Assembly: GCA_037129475.1 (NCBI GenBank)
Contig: JBAXUY010000017.1
Span: forward strand, 1-37,683
Source: RGVT01 sp037129475
GTDB taxonomy: Bacteria > Planctomycetota > Planctomycetia > Pirellulales > UBA1268
Reading direction: 5' to 3'
DNA: 37,683 nt
The notes under the pieces are model-generated. The model was not told where the DNA came from and did not search any database. It saw only the letters and a program-made list of their open reading frames with translations. The position numbers were made by a program, and so were the translations under genes. This document shows positions 8,829 through 15,532 of this stretch, one piece after another. Position 1 is the first letter of the stretch; every line of letters begins with the position of its first letter.

Positions 8829-8924
8829 GTGCAGATTGACAATCTGCACCTACTCGTTCTGTGCAGATTGACAACCTGCACCTACTCGTTGAATCGTCTG
8901 TAGCGGCAGATTGGCAATCTGCCG
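8829..8924. repeat. Three phased 21-bp palindromes between aldehyde dehydrogenase and molybdopterin oxidoreductase genes
   Basis: The three palindromes lie at 8829-8849, 8861-8881 and 8904-8924. Each has 10-base arms around one central base. The first arm is GTGCAGATTG with an exact complement. The second differs at one base in its right arm. The third begins CGGC and ends GCCG, so both arms changed together and pairing is kept. Start-to-start distances are 32 and 43 bp, close to three and four helical turns. The spacers after the first two share CTACTCGTT. The array fills the 5' leader of the minus-strand oxidoreductase and touches its ribosome-binding site. It could be operators, a leader-RNA hairpin set, a terminator for the upstream gene, or a REP-like mobile palindrome family. 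Confidence 0.85.
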
Positions 8925-8942
8925 TGGATCGGCAGCCGCCCT

Positions 8943-10421
8943 CTATTTCAAACTCACGGTCACGGTCTTCGTTTCCAAATACGGGTCGAGCCCGCGCTCA
9001 CCGAGTTCACGGCCGAAGCCCGACTGCTTGAACCCGCCGAACGGCGCCGCCGCGTCGAACACGTCGTAGCAGTTCACCCACACGGTTCCGGCCCGCAGCC
9101 GCTTCGCCACTTCATGCGCCCGAGCCACGTCGCGGGTCCACACGGCCGCTGCGAGGCCGAAGTTCGTGGCGTTGGCCCGGCGGATCAATTCCTCCATGTC
9201 GGAGAACTTCAAGACAGAGAGCACCGGTCCGAAAATCTCCTCGCGGGCGATCGCCATCTCGTCCTTCACGTTCGTGAACACCGTCGGCTCGATGAAAAAT
9301 CCACGGTCTCCCACCCGCTTTCCGCCGGCGGCACAGGTCGCACCCTCGCGCTTGCCCGACTCGATGTAGCCCATGATCTTGTCGAACTGGGCCTTGTCGA
9401 CCTGCGGCCCCTGCTCTGTGGCGGGGTCGAACGGATCGCCCACCTTCCGCTTCCGGCTCATCTCCACGACGCGTTCCACGAACTGACCGTGGATCTTGTC
9501 TTCGACGAAGAGCCGCGAGCCGGCACAGCAGCACTGCCCCTGATTCAGATAGATGCCCACGTGAGCCCCGACGGCTGCCGCGTCGAGATCGGCGTCGGCA
9601 AACACGATGTTCGGGCTCTTACCGCCGAGTTCGAACGTCAGCCGCTTCAGCTGGTCGGCCGCCTGCCGCATGATGATCTGCGCCGTCTCGCCCGAGCCGG
9701 TGAAGGCCACCTTGTCGATGCCGGGGTGCTTCACGATCGCCGCGCCTGCCGTGGGCCCAAAGCCCGGCACTACGTTGATCACGCCGTCGGGCACGCCCGC
9801 CTTCTGGGCCAGCCGCGCGAGCCTGAGGCACGTCAGCGGCGTCTGCTCGGCCGGCTTCATCACGATCGTGCAGCCGGCTGCGAGCGCCGGCCCCCACTTC
9901 CAGGCCACCATCAGGATCGGGAAGTTCCAGGGGATCACCTGCCCCGCCACGCCCACCGGCTCGCGCCGCGTGTAGCAGAAGTAGTTGCCGTTGATCGGAA
10001 TCGTCTGGCCGTGAATCTTGTCGGCCCAGCCGGCGTAGTAACGGAGCGCGTCGAGCGCCAGCGGGATGTCGCCGGTGCGGGCATCGCTCACCGGCTTGCC
10101 GTTGTCGAGCGCCTCGAGCGCTGCCAGTTCGTCGATCTCCGCCTCGATCAGGTCGGCGAGCCGCAGCATGATCCGGCCGCGTTCACGGGCATCCATCCGG
10201 GGCCATGGCCCCTCGTCAAACGCATGGCGGGCGGCCCGCACGGCCGCATCGACGTCGGCGGCGTCGCCCTCCGCCACCTGTGCGATCACCTCTTCGGTGG
10301 CCGGGTTGATCGTGTCGAACGTCTTCCCGCTCTTCGCAGGCACCCACTCCCCGCCGATGAAGAGTTGCGTCTGGTGAACCTTCGGCCGGGCGGGTTTTTG
10401 GGCGGCTGCAACGGTGGCCAT
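8943..10421 (-). CDS. NAD(P)-dependent aldehyde dehydrogenase
   Basis: This 492-residue protein is a full-length ALDH-superfamily enzyme, oxidising an aldehyde to the acid. It shows PWNFP with Asn166, the cofactor Lys189 (VMKPAEQTP), FTGSGETAQ (about 240-248), the general base Glu264 in FELGGKSP, and the catalytic cysteine in NQGQCCCAGSR (middle Cys298). The C-terminal PFGGFKQSGFGRELG is also standard. It is closest in look to the ALDH1/ALDH2/betaine-aldehyde group, but the substrate cannot be fixed from sequence. The N terminus (MATVAAAQKPARPKV) is a short disordered lead. It is the first gene of a minus-strand pair with the molybdopterin oxidoreductase and is divergent from the thioredoxin-like gene. 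Confidence 0.95.
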   Translation of the reverse strand: MATVAAAQKPARPKVHQTQLFIGGEWVPAKSGKTFDTINPATEEVIAQVAEGDAADVDAAVRAARHAFDEGPWPRMDARERGRIMLRLADLIEAEIDELAALEALDNGKPVSDARTGDIPLALDALRYYAGWADKIHGQTIPINGNYFCYTRREPVGVAGQVIPWNFPILMVAWKWGPALAAGCTIVMKPAEQTPLTCLRLARLAQKAGVPDGVINVVPGFGPTAGAAIVKHPGIDKVAFTGSGETAQIIMRQAADQLKRLTFELGGKSPNIVFADADLDAAAVGAHVGIYLNQGQCCCAGSRLFVEDKIHGQFVERVVEMSRKRKVGDPFDPATEQGPQVDKAQFDKIMGYIESGKREGATCAAGGKRVGDRGFFIEPTVFTNVKDEMAIAREEIFGPVLSVLKFSDMEELIRRANATNFGLAAAVWTRDVARAHEVAKRLRAGTVWVNCYDVFDAAAPFGGFKQSGFGRELGERGLDPYLETKTVTVSLK

Positions 10422-10466
10422 GCGAGGCTCCTTCGGAATGAAGAACGACTGGGATTACCCGGTTGT

Positions 10467-10496
10467 TTGCGGCTTCGATGCTACCTGCGGTACGAT
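10467..10496 (+). promoter_or_regulatory. Candidate promoter of the exported thioredoxin-like gene
   Basis: TTGCGG at 10467-10472 and TACGAT at 10491-10496 have an 18-bp spacer and resemble a sigma70-type promoter about 90 bp before the start at 10584. It lies in the 162-bp gap to the divergent aldehyde dehydrogenase gene. Only hexamer similarity supports it. Confidence 0.3.
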
Positions 10497-10583
10497 CAAG
10501 CCGGCAAGGAGAGCGGGTCGGCTGTCGCGTGGCGCCGACCGGAAAGAGACCGAAACCGACGATGGCGTCGTAAGGAGTTCCTG

Positions 10584-11153
10584 ATGCACAAGTTTTGCTC
10601 GATGATGGCGATGATGGCGGTCGTGATGCTGGCGGCGACGGCTTCGGCCGAGGTCACCAGCGGCCCGCAGGTGGGCGACTCGGTCGGCGCGTTCACGGTC
10701 ACGAAGGTGGCCGGCAACCCCGACGACGGCTTCGCAGTGGGCCGCTCCGGCTGCTACCGCTGCAAGACCGGCTCGAAGCCCGTCGTGATGGTCTTCGCCC
10801 GCTCGGCCGACGAGAAGCTCGCGAAGCTGCTCAAGAAGATCGAAGAAGAGGTCGAGGAGCACCAGGACCAGAAGCTGATGAGCTTCGTCAACATGATCGG
10901 TGCCGACGCCGACAGCCTGAAGAAGGCCACCGAGGAGTTCGCCGCGAAGCACGGCCTCTCGCGGATCGCGTTCGTGGTGCCCGAAGACACGAAGGACGGC
11001 CCCGCCGACTTCAAGATCGCCCCCGACGCCGACGTCACGGTGGTCTGCTACAAGGAGGGCAAGGTGAAGGCCAACCACGCCTTCGCGAAGGGCGGGCTCT
11101 CCGACGACAAGATCGACGCAGTGGTCGAGGCGTCGTGCGCACTGGTTGAGTGA
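10584..11153 (+). CDS. Exported thioredoxin-fold-like protein with CYRC motif
   Basis: The 189-residue product has a clear signal peptide (MHKFCSMMAMMAVVMLAATASA, cleavage likely after A22) and then a domain resembling the start of AhpC/TSA-type proteins: PQVGDSVGAFTVTKVAG. A CxxC pair, C57-Y-R-C60, follows, then a beta strand PVVMVFAR, a charged helix, a second strand near 127-132 and a KEGKVKANHAF hairpin. This layout fits a redox-active periplasmic thiol protein, but the CxxC is earlier and less hydrophobic in context than in true thioredoxins, so enzymatic activity is not assured. I recognise it as a type common in planctomycetes without a defined role. AAGGAG at 10572-10577 precedes the ATG with good spacing. 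It is monocistronic by appearance. Confidence 0.8.
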   Translation: MHKFCSMMAMMAVVMLAATASAEVTSGPQVGDSVGAFTVTKVAGNPDDGFAVGRSGCYRCKTGSKPVVMVFARSADEKLAKLLKKIEEEVEEHQDQKLMSFVNMIGADADSLKKATEEFAAKHGLSRIAFVVPEDTKDGPADFKIAPDADVTVVCYKEGKVKANHAFAKGGLSDDKIDAVVEASCALVE

Positions 11154-11349
11154 CGATCACACGTGATGGCGACGGGCATGGGTGCGGCCCCGGTTCGGGG
11201 CGGCCCGTGCTCCGTCGCCGGACGTTCGCTGCGGCCCTCCAGGCCTTCGCTCACTCGGATGCTGACTGCGCCGCGCCATCCATGGCTACGCTTGTCATCA
11301 TACGCCGGCTCTCGGAGCATGGGCCGCCCCGAACCTCCCGTGCTCGAAG

Positions 11350-12705
11350 ATGAACGGCAGTATCGGTGTGAGTTGCAGGCCGATGTTTGCGTACCTCTGG
11401 CGGCTGATCACGACGCCCTACGAGCCGGACGGTGCATTCACCGGCTTTCTTGACCGCGCGCTCGCGCAGGAGAACGACCGCGCGGCGGTGACCGTGGCCG
11501 TGCTGACGGCAGCCGAGACCAGGCGGCTGTTCGGCGTCGATCTGGCCCGGCGCGGCATTCAGCCGGTGTTCCTCCGGATCACGAACCGCTCGCCAGAGAG
11601 CCTCCGGCTGCAGTTCGTGACGATCGACCCGCGGTACTTCACGCCGCTCGAGGCCGCGGGTGCGACACACTTCTCGATCATGCGGCGACTGTCGGCCTTC
11701 GGCGCGATGGCGTGGCTGTTCGTGCCGCTATTCGCGCTCGTGCCGCTCAAGCTCGTGACGGCGTGGCTCGGCAACGGGCGGATGGACGACTTCTTTCGGA
11801 GCCGCGGCTTCCGGCTGCGGCCCATCGCCCCGGCCGAGACGGCCGAGGGCTTCGTGTTCACCATGCTCGACCTCGGCACGAAGGCGGTGCATGTGCGGCT
11901 CACCAGCGTCGGCGGCATCGCCGACTCTCTCGCCGGAGCCGAAGCCCAGCCGAGCGGAGGCCAGGCGGCCCACACTCGCGCCGTCTCCGACTTCACGTTC
12001 ACCGTGCCCGTGCCCGGGATCGCCGTCGACTATCACGATCAGGATTTCGCAAGGCTCCGGCCTCCCGCATCGGTGGAGGACTGCTCGATCGATTCGCTCG
12101 TGGCGAGGCTCGAGGCACTGCCACCGGCCACGAGCAACGCGGCCGGCACGCGGGCCGGCGATCCGGTCAACCTCGTCGTGATCGGCGACTTCGAGACGCT
12201 GCTGGCCGCCTTTGCCGCCCGCTGGGACGAGAGCGAGGCGATCTCATTTGCCACCTGCTGGAAGACCGTGCGCGCGTTTTTGCTCGGCACGAGTTATCGC
12301 TACTCGCCCGTCAGTTCGCTCCATCTCTTCGGCCGGCAGCAGGATTTCGCGCTGCAGCGCACACGGCACTCGATCAACGAGCGGCTCCACCTCCGGCTCT
12401 GGCTCACCACGCTGTCGTTCGAGAAGAAGCCCGTGTGGGTGGGCCAGGTGAGCCGGGACATCGGCGTGCGGTTCACGACGCGGGCCTGGAACCTCACCAC
12501 GCACCGGATCGATCCCGACGTCGACGAATCGCGCGACTACGTGATCGAGGATCTGATGACGAACGGCCGGGCTACTGCCGCAGGCTACGTGGCCGGCGTC
12601 GGCGCCTGCACCCGCGCCGCCCCCCACAGAAACCTCACCGGCGACCCGTATCACAGCGACGGCAAGCGGGCCGTGATCCTGCTGTCCGCCAGCCGTGCCA
12701 CTTGA
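11350..12705 (+). CDS. LssY_C-domain protein
   Basis: This 451-residue protein carries an LssY_C-like C-terminal half. Residues ~270-440 include VNLVVIGDFETLLAAF, a segment YRYSPVSSLHLFGRQQDFALQ, HLRLWLTTL and KPVWVGQVSRDIGV, the recognisable core of that domain. A single hydrophobic segment near residues 112-135 (AFGAMAWLFVPLFALVPL) suggests membrane anchoring. The domain is often found attached to PAP2-phosphatase or DedA-like membrane proteins in other bacteria; here it stands alone. Its biochemical role is unknown. The start could be the ATG at 11350 or the one at 11383 (MFAYLWRL); neither has a strong Shine-Dalgarno. The 196 bp upstream hold only GC-rich sequence with weak similarity to the end of the window. 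Confidence 0.75.
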   Translation: MNGSIGVSCRPMFAYLWRLITTPYEPDGAFTGFLDRALAQENDRAAVTVAVLTAAETRRLFGVDLARRGIQPVFLRITNRSPESLRLQFVTIDPRYFTPLEAAGATHFSIMRRLSAFGAMAWLFVPLFALVPLKLVTAWLGNGRMDDFFRSRGFRLRPIAPAETAEGFVFTMLDLGTKAVHVRLTSVGGIADSLAGAEAQPSGGQAAHTRAVSDFTFTVPVPGIAVDYHDQDFARLRPPASVEDCSIDSLVARLEALPPATSNAAGTRAGDPVNLVVIGDFETLLAAFAARWDESEAISFATCWKTVRAFLLGTSYRYSPVSSLHLFGRQQDFALQRTRHSINERLHLRLWLTTLSFEKKPVWVGQVSRDIGVRFTTRAWNLTTHRIDPDVDESRDYVIEDLMTNGRATAAGYVAGVGACTRAAPHRNLTGDPYHSDGKRAVILLSASRAT

Positions 12706-12763
12706 GACTGGAGCAAACGGCTGGCGACGGTTCATCGCGCTGGAGCGCAGTGGCAGGGATGGT

Positions 12764-12985
12764 ATGATGTCCGGAATGTCGAGGGCTTCCGACGTCCGTG
12801 ACACTCCAGTCTGGATCGGCCGTCGCGGAGAGCGGGAGCCGAATCCTTATGCTTCCATGACGGTCGCGGAGCGGATTGCACTCGTGTGGCCGCTAACGGT
12901 CGCCGCGTGGGCATTTACTGGAAGGCCGGTGGATGAATCGCGACTTCGCCGAGATGTTGAATGCATTATCCGCCGAGGGTGCTGA
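12764..12985 (+). CDS. Small hypothetical protein overlapping a nucleotidyltransferase gene
   Basis: This is a 73-codon frame starting at a tandem ATGATG with AGGGA just upstream. The second half is the conserved-looking part: PYASMTVAERIALVWPLTVAAWAF, then an Arg-rich end. I recall similar short proteins directly upstream of DUF6036-type nucleotidyltransferases, but have no name for them. Its 3' end overlaps the nucleotidyltransferase by 53 bp in another frame, which suggests translational coupling. It may be the antitoxin or partner of that enzyme; that is an inference from gene order only. The TATGAT overlapping the start could instead be a -10 box for a leaderless or downstream transcript. 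Confidence 0.5.
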   Translation: MMSGMSRASDVRDTPVWIGRRGEREPNPYASMTVAERIALVWPLTVAAWAFTGRPVDESRLRRDVECIIRRGC

Positions 12986-13376
12986 GGTGCTCGTCGTCGG
13001 CGCCTATGCCGTGGCTGGTCACGGCCTTCCTCGTGCAACGGGTGACATTGACCTCTGGGTGCGGCCAACTCCCGAGAATGCGGCACGCGTCTGGCGAGCG
13101 CTCGAACGCTTCGGCGCGCCACGGAGCCGATTGACGCCCGCTTCTTTCACGGAGCCCGACATCGTCTACCAAATCGGGCTTCCACCGAACCGGATCGACA
13201 TTCTCACGACGATCGACGGTGTCGCCTTCGCGGACGCATGGGCCGAACGTGTCATACGCACAGTGGATGGAGTCACCTTCCCGATGATTTCCAAACACCA
13301 CCTGCTGGCCAACAAACGGGCTACGGGCCGCCCGCAGGATCTGGCTGATGTAGCGCGGCTCGAAGAGATGCCCTAA
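12933..13376 (+). CDS. DUF6036-like nucleotidyltransferase (MNT/AbiEii fold)
   Basis: This 147-residue protein has the pol-beta nucleotidyltransferase layout: VVGAYAVAGHGLPRATGDIDLWV with metal-binding D38 and D40, and a third acidic residue D89 in PPNRIDILT. The C-terminal ISKHHLLANKRATGRPQDLADV stretch is typical of DUF6036 proteins. Such enzymes act as the toxin half of some toxin-antitoxin pairs by adding nucleotides to tRNA or to a partner protein, or are of unknown role. The usual GS motif is replaced by G-A-Y-A. GGAAGG upstream of the ATG gives a reasonable ribosome-binding site. It overlaps the small upstream gene by 53 bp and precedes the PPOX-fold gene. Confidence 0.8.
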   Translation: MNRDFAEMLNALSAEGAEVLVVGAYAVAGHGLPRATGDIDLWVRPTPENAARVWRALERFGAPRSRLTPASFTEPDIVYQIGLPPNRIDILTTIDGVAFADAWAERVIRTVDGVTFPMISKHHLLANKRATGRPQDLADVARLEEMP

Positions 13377-13417
13377 CGGCACCGGCGTGCCGAATGACCC
13401 TGATGAGGTGCATGCCA

Positions 13418-13903
13418 ATGAACGACGTCGGCCGCCTCCTGCTCCGCGACCTCCTGCACGGCCGTAGAACCGCAACGCTCGCCACGCTGCACGAGGGACG
13501 TCCGGCCGCCTCGATGATCCCGTTCGCCATCGGTCGTAGCACGGATGGCATCCGGCTGGTCACGCACGTGAGCCGGCTGGCCGCGCACACGCGGCAGATG
13601 CTCGAGTCGCCGGAGGTGTGCCTGCTGATCATGGCTCCGGAGGATGCGGCGCTGCCTCAGGCGCTGCCGCGGGTCTCGATTCCCGCGGTGGCGGAGTTCG
13701 TCCCGCCGGATCATCCCGATCACGTGCGACTCAAGGCCGCGTATCTCGCGAAGCATCCGCAGGCGGCCGACCTCTTCCAACTTGGCGACTTCTCGATCGT
13801 GGCCTTCACGCCGCTTTCGGCGCGGTTCGTGGCGGGCTTCGGCGCCGCGCACACGCTGCGGCCGGAGGTGCTGGCGGCCATGGCGGAAGCGGGTATAGTT
13901 TGA
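13418..13903 (+). CDS. Pyridoxamine 5'-phosphate oxidase-fold FMN-binding protein (HugZ-like)
   Basis: From the ATG at 13418 the product is 161 residues. The ATG is favoured because GAGG lies at 13405-13408; earlier in-frame ATGs at 13394, 13403 and 13412 have poorer spacing. The N-terminal part RTATLATLHEGRPAASMIPFAIG and the strand-rich middle match the split-barrel flavin reductase/PPOX superfamily as in HugZ-type haem-utilisation proteins. The C-terminal iron-binding DUF2470 domain of true HugZ is absent. FMN is the likely cofactor; the substrate is unknown. The gene ends seven bases before tRNA-Met, so the tRNA promoter probably lies inside its 3' end. Confidence 0.8.
   Translation: MNDVGRLLLRDLLHGRRTATLATLHEGRPAASMIPFAIGRSTDGIRLVTHVSRLAAHTRQMLESPEVCLLIMAPEDAALPQALPRVSIPAVAEFVPPDHPDHVRLKAAYLAKHPQAADLFQLGDFSIVAFTPLSARFVAGFGAAHTLRPEVLAAMAEAGIV
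13894..13899 (+). promoter_or_regulatory. Possible -10 box for tRNA-Met inside the preceding gene
   Basis: TATAGT lies 11 bp before the tRNA within the last codons of the PPOX-fold gene. A weak -35 (CTGGCG, 13871-13876) sits 17 bp upstream. Transcription of the tRNA by read-through is equally possible. Confidence 0.25.
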
Positions 13904-13910
13904 GCATCAG

Positions 13911-13984
13911 GGCAGCGTAGCTCAGTTGGTTAGAGCACCGGCTTCATAAGCCGGGTGTCGCCGGTTCAAGTCCGGCCGCTGCTA
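13911..13984 (+). tRNA. tRNA-Met (anticodon CAT)
   Basis: The cloverleaf is complete. The acceptor stem is GGCAGCG (13911-13917) with CGCTGCT (13977-13983), six Watson-Crick pairs and one G-T pair at the end. The D arm is GCTC/GAGC. The anticodon stem CCGGC/GCCGG (13938-13954) encloses loop TTCATAA with anticodon CAT. The T arm is GCCGG-TTCAAGT-CCGGC, and the discriminator is A at 13984. CCA is not encoded. The first acceptor pair argues against initiator tRNA-fMet only weakly. The D-loop AGTTGGTTA and the G-x-x-TC variable loop fit elongator tRNA-Met. A tRNA-Ile(CAT) modified by TilS cannot be excluded. It marks the left edge of a region of mobile-element remains. Confidence 0.93.
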
Positions 13985-14008
13985 ATGTCACGACGACCAC
14001 GTCGCCGC

Positions 14009-14221
14009 CTACAAATTCCGCCACGCCTCATCCTCTTCAGGAGTATCCCAATCCGCCGCCCAGGCTGACTCCGCGAGCGGCAGCAGGGCATGCACGTCCT
14101 CGCTCCCATCACTGCCGGCGCCGCGTGCCCGCAGATGCCGCAGAAAAGCGAGCACCTCCCGCTGCACACTCTCCGGGGCGTGCTCGAGTTCCTCGATCAG
14201 GGATTTGGTTATGGTTGACAT
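14009..14221 (-). CDS. Orphan antitoxin-like protein (DUF2281/VapB-type)
   Basis: This is a 70-residue protein. The N-terminal helix pair (TKSLIEELEHAPESVQREVLAFLRHL) resembles DUF2281/VapB-type antitoxins with an amphipathic 'x-x-ESVQREV-x-FL' helix. The acidic C-terminal ESAWAADWDTPEEDEAWRNL is the kind of tail that wraps a toxin. A toxin gene would normally follow directly, but the next thing downstream is tRNA-Met on the other strand, so it is an orphan. The ATG at 14221 is chosen because the longer frame upstream reads through a ~172-bp repeat also present near 19068. No clear Shine-Dalgarno is present; the leader ends in an AAAAAG run. Confidence 0.6.
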   Translation of the reverse strand: MSTITKSLIEELEHAPESVQREVLAFLRHLRARGAGSDGSEDVHALLPLAESAWAADWDTPEEDEAWRNL

Positions 14222-14231
14222 GCTTTTTAAG

Positions 14232-14404
14232 GATAGGTCGGCCAATGGCACTTCGGCAAGCGTCGGCCTGGCGGGGCGGATCATGAGGAGCAACAGCCGT
14301 GGCTGGTTGGGCTGGATGCGGCCCGACCGTGGAGGTGCCGAGGAGCTTCCTATTCACGCCCAAGGCCGGATTTTTCTCGTCGGCGCAGACTGGCCTTGAA
14401 ACCG
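14232..14404. repeat. ~172-bp dispersed repeat, copy A
   Basis: This copy matches 19068-19239 in the same orientation with about 14 differences by eye, including one 1-bp indel, so ~92% identity. It contains two clear inverted repeats. CAAGGCC (from 14360) pairs with GGCCTTG (to about 14399), and GGTTGGGC (from 14305) pairs with GCCCGACC (to about 14328). There is no coding bias in any frame. It ends ten bases before the antitoxin-like gene on the minus strand. It could be a mobile-element terminus or a structured RNA. Confidence 0.85.
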
Positions 14405-14650
14405 GTGCAGGAAGGAGACGGCGCCCGGGCGTGGCCGAGGAGCCGCCGGGGCATCATCTCCACATGAGCCGCCCGCCGTTTCGCAGAGCAGCCGCTCGAT
14501 CTCTTCGATGAAGACCCTCGTCAGGGCCGCAGGCCGACGCGAGCGACTCTCACCACAGCCCCCTGCTCAACCGCTGCCTCACCCCGGGAGACGTCTCGGT
14601 GCAGCAGGCCTGTGGCGCGCGCCTGCGGGCGCCATAGGCTCCAACTGCAG

Positions 14651-15172
14651 TCACGCATCCCGCAGCTTGCGTTTTGCGGCCCGGGATTCCTCGCTCCACT
14701 TGTAGGGCGGCCGCGTCGGCTTCCGGCCCTCGCGGGCCGCAGCGGCGGCCTCGTCGCGGTTCGCGAAATCGTAGGCCCGCAAGACCGTGCTGCGGCTGAC
14801 CTTCATCTCCCGGGCCAGCCGGTCGAAACCCTCCCCTGCCTTCCTCAGGCGGTCCACCTCAGCTGCGATTTTCCGATACTTCGGCTCGAACGGCTGGCCG
14901 GGCTGTCGACGTTGGCGGCGACGGCCATCGCCCCGGCGTGGCGGCCGCTTCCCTGTTTGGTGACGGTGGAGCGCGTCCCGCACAACCTCCGCTCCGATGC
15001 CGAGCGCGCGAGAGATCAGATTGATGCCCGATCCAGCCTCGGCCATCTCCACGATCTGCGGCAGCATTGCCTCGTATTTCGGCAGGCGCTGCAGCGAAAT
15101 AACGACGTCGCGGCGGCCGCGAGGGGCCTTGCCGAGCGTTGTCCAACGGGCACCATGTAGAAACTCCCACAT
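14651..15172 (-). CDS. Helix-turn-helix protein resembling the C-terminal tail of a serine recombinase
   Basis: From the ATG at 15172 the product is 173 residues and very basic in the middle (GKRPPRRGDGRRRQRRQPG). Two HTH-like units are visible. Residues ~33-70 are KYEAMLPQIVEMAEAGSG and a SRALGIGAEVVRDALHR helix pair; residues ~98-140 are AAEVDRLRKAGEGFDRL and a REMKVSRSTVLRAYDF recognition helix. I recall this double-HTH tail at the C-terminal end of planctomycete large serine recombinases. A truncated recombinase lies 0.8 kb upstream on the same strand, with a toxin-antitoxin pair between. It may therefore be a detached recombinase tail or an independent regulator. No strong Shine-Dalgarno was seen, and upstream of 15172 the frame is antisense to other genes. 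Confidence 0.6.
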   Translation of the reverse strand: MWEFLHGARWTTLGKAPRGRRDVVISLQRLPKYEAMLPQIVEMAEAGSGINLISRALGIGAEVVRDALHRHQTGKRPPRRGDGRRRQRRQPGQPFEPKYRKIAAEVDRLRKAGEGFDRLAREMKVSRSTVLRAYDFANRDEAAAAAREGRKPTRPPYKWSEESRAAKRKLRDA

Positions 15173-15244
15173 GGTGACGGTTGGATCATCGGCTGCAGGG
15201 GCTGGCCGCGAGGGCACTGTAGGCAATTCGCCGCATTTTTTGCG

Positions 15245-15288
15245 TATAATCCGGGAGTATCTGCGGAATAGCCACCGAAATAGCCGCC
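15245..15288 (+). promoter_or_regulatory. Promoter and repeated operator-like motif of the PIN toxin-antitoxin pair
   Basis: A perfect TATAAT lies at 15245-15250, with no good -35 (GGCAAT at the expected place). Downstream, AATAGCCACC (15267-15276) and AATAGCCGCC (15279-15288) form a 10-bp direct repeat at 12-bp spacing that ends just before the antitoxin ATG at 15290. Antitoxins commonly bind such repeats to control their own operon, so this is a likely autoregulatory site. Confidence 0.5.
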
Positions 15289-15289
15289 C

Positions 15290-15532
15290 ATGACGACCGT
15301 CCAAATCACGATTTCCGACGCCCTCGCCAAGGAGGCTGCGGCCGAAGGCTTGCTCGAGACCGGCTCGATTGAGGCGCTCCTGCGCGAGCGGCTCGCGGCA
15401 GCCCGCGTCGCGAAGATGCAAGCGACGCGGCAGAAGCTCTCTGCAACTGGAACGCCTCCGATGACCGCCGAAGAGATCGAAGCCGAGATCCAGGCGTATC
15501 GTGCGGAGCGGCGACGTGCGGCTGGTGCTTGA
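15290..15532 (+). CDS. Antitoxin of a type II PIN toxin-antitoxin module
   Basis: This is an 80-residue protein. The first ten residues TTVQITISDAL look like the DNA-binding strand of a ribbon-helix-helix dimer, followed by helices with GSIEALLRERLAAARV. The C-terminal part TAEEIEAEIQAYRAERRRA is a charged helix expected to block the toxin. It overlaps the PIN gene by 32 bp or less, the usual arrangement for such pairs. It is probably autoregulated through the direct repeats at 15267-15288. No closer family name can be given. Confidence 0.75.
   Translation: MTTVQITISDALAKEAAAEGLLETGSIEALLRERLAAARVAKMQATRQKLSATGTPPMTAEEIEAEIQAYRAERRRAAGA

Noticed and set aside
6806..8839. 677-codon open frame antisense to the molybdopterin oxidoreductase
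   Set aside because: It mirrors the real gene, is His/Arg/Ala-rich without motifs, and has no ribosome-binding site.
8829..8924. CRISPR array
   Set aside because: Only three units exist, each itself palindromic, with spacers of 11 and 22 bp and no cas genes.
9114..10583. Long plus-strand extension upstream of the thioredoxin-like gene
   Set aside because: It is antisense to the aldehyde dehydrogenase. The signal peptide and ribosome-binding site place the true start at 10584.
13960..13984. Attachment-site repeat of the tRNA-Met 3' end further right
   Set aside because: I looked for a second copy of the T-arm and acceptor sequence between 14 and 20 kb and saw none.
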